Shown here piece by piece: positions 1 through 5,095 of a DNA stretch of 5,095 bases (positions are counted from its first letter, which is position 1; every line of letters starts with the position of its first letter). Position numbers and translations under genes: made by a program. Source of the stretch: a bacterium (lineage in GTDB: Bacteria; Krumholzibacteriota; Krumholzibacteriia; LZORAL124-64-63). Where the stretch lies: the NCBI GenBank assembly GCA_030591105.1, contig JAUVBS010000187.1:1-5095 (forward strand), given 5' to 3'. Under the pieces are notes generated by a model, which was not told where the DNA came from, did not search any database, and saw only the letters and a list, made by a program, of their open reading frames with translations.

Positions 1-405
1 ATCTTTCCGGCGGCCGCCGTTGCGTTGGCCAGCGGCGCGTTGCTCTACCAGCGTGCGGCTCTGTCCGAGGCCGCGCTGCTGAGGCAACTGAGCCGGACAG
101 CGCAAATCAGTGTGGCTGAGGTTGTCGTCTCTGGATCCGAGGCGGCCGAGGAACGGCCGCAGGCGCGGCCAACGACCGAGCAACGTCTGCTGGACCTGAT
201 ACCGCTCTACCAGACCGTCAAGATAGTGACCTGGGCTCTGCTCGAGGCGATCTGCGTCCTTGGCTTGGTGATGGCCTTTCTGCGGGGAACTCCGTTGACG
301 GCACTGCCTTACGCGGGGGTGGCGGTGGTCTTGTTGGTGCTGACCCGCCCGGACCTCACCGGGTTCCTGGCGCAGACCCAGGCGCTGGCCCGCCGGCAGT
401 TCTGA
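1..405 (+). CDS. Small membrane protein, C-terminal part (5' end outside window), function unknown
   Basis: The frame is open from base 1, so the true start lies upstream; the TTG at 25 is probably internal. The visible 134 residues begin inside a hydrophobic stretch (about residues 1-17, rich in Ala and Leu). A polar, partly charged segment of about 55 residues follows, with an Ala/Glu/Arg/Pro-rich middle (EAAEERPQARP). Two closely spaced hydrophobic segments come next, at about residues 74-94 (VTWALLEAICVLGLVMAFL) and 100-115. The tail is short and basic, ending ALARRQF. This gives at least three membrane segments, with the last two forming a hairpin. I see no catalytic or binding motif and do not recognise the family. 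A gap of 139 bases separates it from the next gene on the same strand, so it need not share a transcript with it. The reading frame is well supported by length and codon use; the function is not. Confidence 0.65.
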   Translation: MFPAAAVALASGALLYQRAALSEAALLRQLSRTAQISVAEVVVSGSEAAEERPQARPTTEQRLLDLIPLYQTVKIVTWALLEAICVLGLVMAFLRGTPLTALPYAGVAVVLLVLTRPDLTGFLAQTQALARRQF

Positions 406-437
406 GTCGCTTCGACAGCGCGCTGGAGCGACTGTCG
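406..437. repeat. Overlapping inverted repeats just after the first gene (possible hairpin)
   Basis: Directly after the stop codon, GTCGCT (406-411) is complementary to AGCGAC (427-432), and CGACAG (413-418) is complementary to CTGTCG (432-437). A perfect 10-base palindrome, CAGCGCGCTG (416-425), lies between them. The arms interleave, so only one long stem can form at a time unless a pseudoknot folds. No T-run follows, so this is not a classical intrinsic terminator. Its position fits a role in 3'-end formation or mRNA protection, but chance is possible in such GC-rich DNA. Confidence 0.3.
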
Positions 438-544
438 GCGGCGTGTGAGAAGTCGTCAAACAGGCATATTTCCTGGCGTGGTCCGCGGCCGCTGACTACC
501 TTTGTATTCTCCCGTTAACTGCTGTCCTGAAAGGGAATAACGCC

Positions 545-877
545 GTGTCCAGCGACGAACAATACACTTGCCCGCACTGCGATTCGCGCCTGTCGCCGTG
601 GCGCAGTCCCGACCTGACAACGTGGGGCGGCCGTATCCTTTACGTCTGCTTCAATGATGAATGTTCTTACTATCAGGAAGGGTGGGACTGGATGTGGCAG
701 AAGTACAATGTGAAGGCTTCTTACCGCCACCGCTTCGACCCCGAGACGGGCGATACCGGCCCGCTGTCGGTGTGGTCGTCCGAAGCGCTGAAGGAACATA
801 CCGACGCCGATGCGACGGCAGATCAGAATGATCAAACAGGATCCGCTGAAGGTTCCGCCAAGGAGGGGCCCCGGTGA
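545..877 (+). CDS. Ogr/Delta-like zinc-finger protein with acidic tail, 110 aa
   Basis: The protein starts with a compact cysteine motif: C9-x2-C12-x22-C35-x4-C40 (CPHC and CFNDEC). This is the spacing I know for the Ogr/Delta family of phage P2-type transcription activators, which bind one metal ion through four cysteines. The YVC-F-N-x-x-C block is also Ogr-like. Residues 41-65 are rich in aromatic residues (YYQEGWDWMWQKY), and residues 75-110 form a low-complexity acidic tail rich in Asp, Glu, Ala, Gly and Ser that is probably disordered. The GTG start is chosen because it sits just before the cysteine motif and has an AAGGGA sequence at 531-536, eight bases upstream. The stop overlaps the start of the YkgJ-type gene by four bases (GTGA), so the two are probably made together. 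Metal binding is well supported; DNA binding or transcription activation is only inferred from the family. It could instead be a structural zinc-ribbon partner of the next protein. Confidence 0.85.
   Translation: MSSDEQYTCPHCDSRLSPWRSPDLTTWGGRILYVCFNDECSYYQEGWDWMWQKYNVKASYRHRFDPETGDTGPLSVWSSEALKEHTDADATADQNDQTGSAEGSAKEGPR
860..866 (+). promoter_or_regulatory. Shine-Dalgarno site that sets the GTG start of the YkgJ-type gene
   Basis: AAGGAGG lies within the last codons of the zinc-finger gene, seven bases before the GTG at 874. It is a near-perfect anti-16S match and supports that GTG over later starts. Its position inside the preceding coding region, together with the GTGA stop/start overlap, points to translational coupling. 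Confidence 0.8.
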
Positions 878-1788
878 GCGACGAGCAGAAAAAACACGCC
901 TCCGATAAAGGGCTCTTTGCTTCGAGCAAGGCGACGTTGCCGGGCGGCGGCACACCGTACCGCCCTCCCACCGAAGAGGAGCTGAACCCGATTACGCGGT
1001 TCAAGGAGAAGATCCTCGCGGACTACGACCGTCTCGGCCTCGACGACAAGTTCCAGTTCGGCTGCCACTCCGGCGTTCCGTGCTTCAATGAGTGCTGTGC
1101 CGACGTGAACATCTTCCTGACTCCGTACGACGTGCTACGTATGCGCCGGGCGCTGGACATCAGCTCGGCCGAGTTTCTCGAGCAATACACGCAGATCCCC
1201 ATCCAGAAGGATCAGAAGTTTCCAGTGGTCATGTTCACACTCGACCACACACAGGAAAACAAACCGTGCAAGCTTGTCGGCGAGCAAGGCTGTACGATTT
1301 ACGAAGATCGCCCCTGGCCGTGCCGCATGTATCCGCTCGGTCTGGCGAGCCCCAAAGATCCCGACGCCAACGACTTTTACTTCCTGATGAAAGAAGATGT
1401 CTGTCAGGGCTTCGAACAGCAGCACGAATGGACTATCCGCGAGTGGCTAGACGACCAGGGGATGGCGCCCTACGACGAGTTCGGCCGTCTGCTGAAGGAG
1501 ATCACTCTGCACGATTGGTTCGGTAAGGGGCAGCCGCTCTCCCCGGAGCGGATGGAGCTGTTCTACATGGCCTACGATCTGGACAGCTTCCGTCGCTTCG
1601 TCCTGGAAAGCTCGTTTCTGAAAAGGTTCGAGGTCGAGGACGAGCTCGTCGCCACGATCCGGACCGACGACGAAGAACTGCTCCGTTTCTGTTTCCGCTG
1701 GCTGAGGTTGGCTCTCTTCGGCGAGCAGACCATTGCGATCAGGCCCGACGCGATGCCGCCGTCGTCAGCGGCACCGAAGCTGGGGTAG
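874..1788 (+). CDS. YkgJ-family (CxxCxxCC-type) cysteine-cluster protein, 304 aa
   Basis: The cysteine pattern is that of the YkgJ/UPF0153 family, thought to bind zinc or an iron-sulfur cluster. The first group is C64-x5-C70-x3-C74-C75 (GCHSGVPCFNECC), followed by the family's LTPYDVLRMRR segment. The second group is C132, C140 and C150 in a C-x7-CTIYEDRPWPCRMYPLG block, and C177 sits in a C-x-G-F context. These eight cysteines are the likely ligands; C273 near the end is probably separate. Residues 1-40 are polar and probably flexible. Residues about 190-285 form a C-terminal extension, mostly helical in appearance and absent from minimal family members of 100-150 residues. No signal peptide or membrane segment is seen, so the protein is probably cytoplasmic. 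Its start overlaps the zinc-finger gene's stop, and a strong ribosome site supports that GTG. Family membership is secure from the motifs; the biochemical role is not known, and a metal-storage, maturation or redox role is speculative. Confidence 0.92.
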   Translation: MSDEQKKHASDKGLFASSKATLPGGGTPYRPPTEEELNPITRFKEKILADYDRLGLDDKFQFGCHSGVPCFNECCADVNIFLTPYDVLRMRRALDISSAEFLEQYTQIPIQKDQKFPVVMFTLDHTQENKPCKLVGEQGCTIYEDRPWPCRMYPLGLASPKDPDANDFYFLMKEDVCQGFEQQHEWTIREWLDDQGMAPYDEFGRLLKEITLHDWFGKGQPLSPERMELFYMAYDLDSFRRFVLESSFLKRFEVEDELVATIRTDDEELLRFCFRWLRLALFGEQTIAIRPDAMPPSSAAPKLG

Positions 1789-1846
1789 CCACGAACCGAT
1801 GTTCACGCCAACGGCCGGTGGGTCGCGAAGCGAATTCCAACCCGAG

Positions 1847-2728
1847 CTAACCCTGCGCTTTCTCGTGCTTCCGCAACTTCATCCTGGTGAAGCGGCGTAA
1901 CGTGGTCATGGTCTGATACGGTGTTCCCTCTGGTGCAACCAGGCCCTTTTCCATTGCGGAATACATCTCGAGCATCAGGTCGGCGGAATTTTCGCTCCAA
2001 CCCATCTCCAACATCCAAGTGCGGGCGCGGTCCGCCGGCACGTTCACGTGTTTGACCGGCTTCTCCAGCACCTCGCCGATGATTTCGGCCGCACGATCGA
2101 AGGTCACGTATTTCGGCCCGACGATCTCGCGTAGTTCGCGGCCGGTCCACTCCGGATCGCAGAGCAAATTGGCCGCTTGCACCGCGATGTCGACGCTGGC
2201 GATCATCGGCCGTGCGACCGAGCCTTCGACCGGCAAGTACACTTCACTCGCCCCTTGGATATCCGGTAGCGAAAACAGGTAATTCTCCATGAAGTAGCCG
2301 GCGCGCAGGTGGACGATGTTCGTCCCGGTCTCGTCGATCAGTTGCTCCACTTCGCGCAGACTTTGGATCACGCCGGTGCCGCTGGTGTGCTGGGCGCCGA
2401 TGCTCGAGACGTTCACCACGTGCGGGATGTCGCTGTTGCGGATGGCGCTGGCGACGTTGCGTCCCAATTGCTTCTGAAACCAGCACAGATCTTCGTGATG
2501 GTAAGCTTGCGGTGTGGCCCAGAACAGGGCCTCCGCGCCGCGAGTAGCGTCCTGGACGAAGCTCTTGTCCTCGAGGTTGCCGGTGTAAACGGTGGCGCCC
2601 CGCCGGGCGAAATCGGCGACTCGATCGGCTTCGCGGGTCAGTATGGTCACATGCTCGCCGGCTTCGAGCAGCATATCAGTCAGGACGCGACCGACATTGC
2701 CGTTGGGGGTGTTGATGACGATGGACAT
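1847..2728 (-). CDS. NmrA-type NAD(P)-binding (atypical short-chain dehydrogenase) protein, 293 aa
   Basis: The N-terminus is a Rossmann fold: beta strand MSIVIN, then the turn TPNGNVG (residues 7-13), which corresponds to the G-x-x-G-x-x-G nucleotide-binding loop with Thr in place of the first Gly. After the second strand, ILTR places Arg32 where NADP-preferring members carry a basic residue. Residues about 104-111 (VVNVSSIG) and 141-150 (LRAGYFMENY) are typical of NmrA-like and related atypical SDRs. The Tyr-x-x-x-Lys pair of classical dehydrogenases is not evident. The family includes NAD(P)-sensing regulators, quinone or azo reductases and epimerase-like enzymes, so the substrate cannot be named. 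Length fits the family (about 280-300). The ATG start has GGGAGGA five to six bases upstream. It lies 18 bases after the cysteine-rich gene and is the last gene of the minus-strand operon. The C-terminus is basic (RKHEK). Confidence 0.9.
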   Translation of the reverse strand: MSIVINTPNGNVGRVLTDMLLEAGEHVTILTREADRVADFARRGATVYTGNLEDKSFVQDATRGAEALFWATPQAYHHEDLCWFQKQLGRNVASAIRNSDIPHVVNVSSIGAQHTSGTGVIQSLREVEQLIDETGTNIVHLRAGYFMENYLFSLPDIQGASEVYLPVEGSVARPMIASVDIAVQAANLLCDPEWTGRELREIVGPKYVTFDRAAEIIGEVLEKPVKHVNVPADRARTWMLEMGWSENSADLMLEMYSAMEKGLVAPEGTPYQTMTTLRRFTRMKLRKHEKAQG

Positions 2729-2746
2729 GTCTTCCTCCCGGTTGTT

Positions 2747-3154
2747 CTACCACCACCGGTCGTGCTCGTCGAAGGTCAGATCGTCGAATCGAGATCTGTC
2801 CTTCCCGAACGACCGGGTTTCGCGCCCGTCGTGAACAAAAGTCGCGTGTTCTCCGCAGATTCGGCTGAACTGAGCGGCGTGGACCTCGTCGTCCGGGGTC
2901 AGGATGAGGATCTCGACCAGTTTTTCCGAGTGCGGCGAGGTCAGGTCCTCGCAACAGACCGGGCAAGCGAAGTCGACCTCATCGCCGATCTGCAGATGGT
3001 CGCCGAAACTGTCGTCGCAGACGTAACGATAATCCGCCGGCTCAGGGCTGAGCTGGATCAGCCCGCGGGCGTCGCCCACGCGTACGGCAAGGACGATCGC
3101 TTCGCCGGGGTTCAGTACGGAGCGGCAGCGGGGGCAGGCGAATTTGGTTTTCAC
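2747..3154 (-). CDS. Cysteine-rich, zinc-ribbon-like protein of unknown function, 135 aa
   Basis: Two C-x2-C knuckles are visible: C7-C10 (FACPRC) and C64-C67 (FACPVCC, with C68 adjacent). They are separated by about 53 residues, as in a split zinc ribbon in which both knuckles hold one metal. Further cysteines are C46 and C100 (RICGEH). Between the knuckles the sequence looks beta-rich (AIVLAVRVGD, LIQLSP, DYRYVC). After the second knuckle comes EKLVEILILTPDDEV, then a charged tail ending RWW. There is no signal peptide or membrane segment. The GTG start is supported by AAAGGAG at 3164-3170, nine bases upstream. It sits 46 bases after the thiolase and 18 before the NmrA-type gene on the same strand, so it is probably co-transcribed with both. 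I do not recognise the family. Metal binding is inferred from the knuckles; a regulatory or scaffold role, or one like the zinc-ribbon partners seen beside some thiolases, is possible but not shown. Confidence 0.82.
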   Translation of the reverse strand: MKTKFACPRCRSVLNPGEAIVLAVRVGDARGLIQLSPEPADYRYVCDDSFGDHLQIGDEVDFACPVCCEDLTSPHSEKLVEILILTPDDEVHAAQFSRICGEHATFVHDGRETRSFGKDRSRFDDLTFDEHDRWW

Positions 3155-3163
3155 GAACCGTAG

Positions 3164-3170
3164 CTCCTTT
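3164..3170 (-). promoter_or_regulatory. Shine-Dalgarno site for the cysteine-rich gene
   Basis: On the minus strand this reads AAAGGAG, nine bases before the GTG at 3154. It selects that GTG, which places the first cysteine knuckle at residue 7. Confidence 0.7.
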
Positions 3171-3200
3171 GCCGACGGTGGCGCGTTGTTCTTGTGAACC

Positions 3201-4481
3201 TCACAGCGACTCGAGGACCAGAGCGATGCCCTGCCCGCCGCCGATACACATCGTGACCAAACCGAGGCGTTGCTTGGTCCGTCGCATCGAGTAGATACAG
3301 GTCAAAGTCAGTACGGCACCGGTCGCGCCGAGGGGGTGACCCATGGCGATGGCGTTGCCGAGGGGATTGACTTTTTCGGGATCGATGCCCATCTCGGCGA
3401 AGTCACGGATGCAAGCGAGAGCCTGCGGCGCGAACGCCTCGTTGAGTTCGATGTGGTCGATGTCTTGACCGGCAACGCCGGCGTTCGCGAGTGCCTGACG
3501 AACGGCCGGGACCGGACCCCAGCCCATGATGTGCGGATCGCAGGCGGCGACTCCCATACCGAGGATCCGCGCCAACGGCTTGAGACCGTGCTGCTCGGCG
3601 TCCGATTCCTTGCCGATGACCATGGCCGCCGCTCCATCGACGACGGCGCTGGCGTTGCCGGCGGTGATGATGCCGCCCGGTTCGAACGCGGCCCTCAGAC
3701 GTGCCATCTTCGCCAGCGAGATGGTGTCGAAGATGTGGTTGTCGTACCTGACCTCGACCGGAGCGTCCGTCGCGTCGGTCTGTACGGTGACCGGTTCGAT
3801 TTCCTCATCGAACCAGCCGTTGTCGCGGGCCTGTTTGGCGTTGACGTGGGAGCGGTAGCCGAACTCGTCGGCCTGCTCGCGGGTGATCTCGTAACGCCGG
3901 CCCAGTTCTTCGGCGGTGTTGGCCATGGCCATCCCCGCGGCCGGGTCGTACAGGCCCATCAGTAGCGAGTCCTGCAAGTGGGTTCCCGGCGGTAGCCCCT
4001 TGATGTCGACGGGACCGTACTTCTGCGTTGCGCTGCCGACCTTACGCCCGCGCCAGTTGTACAGGATGAAGGGGTACTGCATGCTCTCGCCGCCGCCGAC
4101 GACGGTAAAGGGGCGCTCCCGGTCGTGACGCATACCGGCGAGCATCATCTCCGCACCGACGGCTATCGCTTCGGCGCCGCTGCCGCAGATACGCGCCACG
4201 GTCAACGCCGGTACGTCATCGCCGAGCCCGCCCCGCCATTTCATACCCTGAGCGGCATAGATCGAATCGCGGTGGCTATGAGTTGCCATGCCCATCACCA
4301 CGTGGCCAATCAAGTTGGGATCGACGTCGGTGTGCGCGAGCGTCTCCTCGATGGCGATACCGCCGAGCTGAGTCGTCGTGAAGCGCGAGAAGAGACCGGG
4401 TGACTGGTTGTTCACGAGGATATCCGCGCGCGGCGTGCGGCGGCCTCCGTCGAGGATCACGATCGAAGTGTCGTTGGCCAC
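3201..4481 (-). CDS. Thiolase (acetyl-CoA acyltransferase/acetyltransferase family), 426 aa
   Basis: Thiolases cleave 3-ketoacyl-CoA with CoA to release acetyl-CoA, or run in reverse to condense two acyl-CoAs. All catalytic blocks are present: the nucleophilic cysteine C99 in ARICGSGAEAI, the NEAFAPQA block at residues 347-354, His382 in GNAIAMGHPLGATGA, and the second cysteine C412 in CIGGGQGIA. The substrate-loop region NTAEELGRRYEI and the TAGNASAVVDGAAAM block are also typical. Length is slightly above the usual 390-400, partly from a longer N-terminal loop (about residues 18-36). The CGSG form of the cysteine loop is nearer to AtoB/PhaA-type enzymes than to FadI or the trifunctional beta subunit, but chain-length preference cannot be read from this. 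The GTG start lies 12 bases after the hydratase stop, with a ribosome site overlapping that stop. The enzyme is cytoplasmic and is probably the last step of the pathway served by the upstream hydratase. Confidence 0.96.
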   Translation of the reverse strand: MANDTSIVILDGGRRTPRADILVNNQSPGLFSRFTTTQLGGIAIEETLAHTDVDPNLIGHVVMGMATHSHRDSIYAAQGMKWRGGLGDDVPALTVARICGSGAEAIAVGAEMMLAGMRHDRERPFTVVGGGESMQYPFILYNWRGRKVGSATQKYGPVDIKGLPPGTHLQDSLLMGLYDPAAGMAMANTAEELGRRYEITREQADEFGYRSHVNAKQARDNGWFDEEIEPVTVQTDATDAPVEVRYDNHIFDTISLAKMARLRAAFEPGGIITAGNASAVVDGAAAMVIGKESDAEQHGLKPLARILGMGVAACDPHIMGWGPVPAVRQALANAGVAGQDIDHIELNEAFAPQALACIRDFAEMGIDPEKVNPLGNAIAMGHPLGATGAVLTLTCIYSMRRTKQRLGLVTMCIGGGQGIALVLESL

Positions 4482-4486
4482 GGTTG

Positions 4487-4495
4487 CCTCTCCTC
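4487..4495 (-). promoter_or_regulatory. Shine-Dalgarno site for the thiolase, overlapping the hydratase stop codon
   Basis: The minus strand reads GAGGAGAGG, starting inside the TGA stop of the hydratase and ending five bases before the thiolase GTG. The shared bases suggest that ribosomes finishing the hydratase help initiation of the thiolase. Confidence 0.7.
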
Positions 4496-5095
4496 ACTCG
4501 TTCATGAAGGCCGCCGGGACCCGGGGGCCGTTCTGGATGAAGTTGGTCATACCGATACCGTAGTCGACCGTCTCTCGGCAGCGGGCGAAGCCGGCCGCTT
4601 CGACCAGCAAACCGTCGGCCAACGGCCGGCTCAAACCGTCGCGGATCACATCGACCAAGATCGCGTCGATGGTCAGGCTGCGGTGGCCGATGTCCACGGC
4701 CGGTAGCTCATCCGGCAGCGTCAGCGGATCGGCGGGTACCGGAGCCAGTGCGACATCGCCGGCCAGGTGATTGCGTATCAGCTGCTTGGCCGCGGTCACG
4801 AAGTCGGCGGTCGGTTCGCCGCTGGCCCACCCCAGTTCACAGGCCGCCGCGGCGCCGATCGGAGCACCGGTGCGCAACATTTCGATCCCCTTGGCCATAC
4901 CGACGAGACGCGGCAGTCGCTGTGTGCCGCCGTAGCCGGGGGTGATGCCGAGGTTGACCTCCGGCTGACCGAGCAACAGACCGGGCCCGACGACGCGGGC
5001 GTGGCACGCCATCGACAACTCCGCGCCACCGCCGAGGACCGGACCGTCGATCGCCACGACCACCGGTTTGTCCAGCGCGGCGATGGCAGAGAGGA
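4494..5095 (-). CDS. Enoyl-CoA hydratase/isomerase (crotonase family), C-terminal 199 residues; start outside window
   Basis: The frame stays open to the right edge, so the N-terminal part is missing; the GTG at 5063 is internal. Numbering from the first complete codon, the visible part opens with LDKPVVVAIDGPVLGGGAEL, the crotonase oxyanion-hole segment. Glu25 (GGGAE) and Glu45 (GQPE) are 20 residues apart and match catalytic Glu144 and Glu164 of mitochondrial enoyl-CoA hydratase, so true hydratase activity is likely. GITPGYGGTQRLPRLVG follows, as in the family. From about residue 95 the protein departs from a minimal hydratase. A Pro-rich linker (APVPADPLTLPDELP) leads to helices with GLLVEAAGFARCRETVD and a NFIQNGPRVPAAF end. 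The stretch from Glu45 to the end is about 28 residues longer than in mitochondrial hydratase and recalls the linker of FadB/FadJ, but no dehydrogenase domain follows. It is the first visible gene of the operon, 12 bases before the thiolase, consistent with beta-oxidation or a related acyl-CoA route. Confidence 0.93.
   Translation of the reverse strand, partial: LSAIAALDKPVVVAIDGPVLGGGAELSMACHARVVGPGLLLGQPEVNLGITPGYGGTQRLPRLVGMAKGIEMLRTGAPIGAAAACELGWASGEPTADFVTAAKQLIRNHLAGDVALAPVPADPLTLPDELPAVDIGHRSLTIDAILVDVIRDGLSRPLADGLLVEAAGFARCRETVDYGIGMTNFIQNGPRVPAAFMNE

Noticed and set aside
505..510. TATTCT as a -10 promoter element for the zinc-finger gene
   Set aside because: It matches the consensus at four of six bases, and no acceptable -35 element lies 16-18 bases upstream. 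The unit probably has a promoter in 406-544, but I cannot place it.
545..877. Prophage remnant suggested by the Ogr-like finger
   Set aside because: No other phage gene, integrase, attachment site or tRNA is visible. The gene is coupled to a non-phage family, so one domain match is not enough.
515..1004. Minus-strand open frames opposite the zinc-finger and YkgJ-type genes
   Set aside because: They overlap two genes with clear cysteine motifs and coupling signals, and the translations are low-complexity Arg/Pro/Ser-rich.
2309..3163. Long plus-strand open frame (284 codons) opposite the NmrA-type and cysteine-rich genes
   Set aside because: It spans two well-supported minus-strand genes and their gap. 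Its product has no recognisable motif. Long antisense frames are common in GC-rich coding DNA.
3155..3200. Terminator between the thiolase and the cysteine-rich gene
   Set aside because: Only a four-base stem (GTTC/GAAC) is present, with no T-run, so read-through within one operon is more likely.
3270..3965. Plus-strand open frame (231 codons) inside the thiolase gene
   Set aside because: It is antisense to a thiolase with all catalytic motifs, and its translation is an Asp/Gly/Val/Arg-rich shadow without motif or convincing ribosome site.
4494..5095. 6-oxocyclohex-1-ene-1-carbonyl-CoA hydrolase (BamA/Oah) of anaerobic benzoate degradation
   Set aside because: The GQPE and GYGGTQRLPR blocks and the two glutamates fit an ordinary enoyl-CoA hydratase; the divergent active-site region expected of BamA is not seen.

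Overview
The window looks like chromosomal DNA from a GC-rich bacterium (roughly 60% G+C by eye). Three of the five start codons visible in the window are GTG. The gene types suggest a metabolically versatile, possibly uncultured lineage near the former Deltaproteobacteria (Desulfobacterota, Myxococcota or Binatota-like). They are an Ogr/Delta-like zinc finger coupled to a YkgJ-type cysteine-cluster protein, and an acyl-CoA degradation cluster. The placement rests on remembered family style, not on a search, and is tentative.

Left part, plus strand. Positions 1-405 hold the end of an unrecognised small membrane protein that begins before the window. A 139-base gap follows, containing overlapping inverted repeats. 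Next comes a compact two-gene unit. The first gene (545-877) encodes a 110-residue protein whose four cysteines have the spacing C-x2-C-x22-C-x4-C, that of the phage P2 Ogr zinc finger. The second (874-1788) is a 304-residue YkgJ/CxxCxxCC-type cysteine-cluster protein whose GTG start overlaps the previous stop by four bases. This pair is probably translationally coupled and may share a metal-related job that is not known.

Right part, minus strand, reading from 5095 down to 1847. Four genes are packed as one likely operon: an enoyl-CoA hydratase/isomerase (start outside the window), a thiolase with all expected catalytic motifs, an unrecognised 135-residue cysteine-rich (zinc-ribbon-like) protein, and an NmrA-type NAD(P)-binding protein. 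Gaps are 12, 46 and 18 bases, and the three genes with a visible start each have a good Shine-Dalgarno sequence. Hydratase plus thiolase give two steps of beta-oxidation or a related acyl-CoA pathway. The 3-hydroxyacyl-CoA dehydrogenase and acyl-CoA dehydrogenase steps are not visible and may lie upstream, beyond 5095. The roles of the zinc-ribbon-like protein and the NmrA-type protein in this operon are open.

The two units converge, with only 58 bases between their stop codons (1789-1846). No mobile element, CRISPR array, tRNA or rRNA was seen. The points most worth a second look are the Ogr-like finger outside a phage context, the cysteine-rich protein inside an acyl-CoA operon, and the FadB/FadJ-like tail on a hydratase that stops where a dehydrogenase domain would normally begin.
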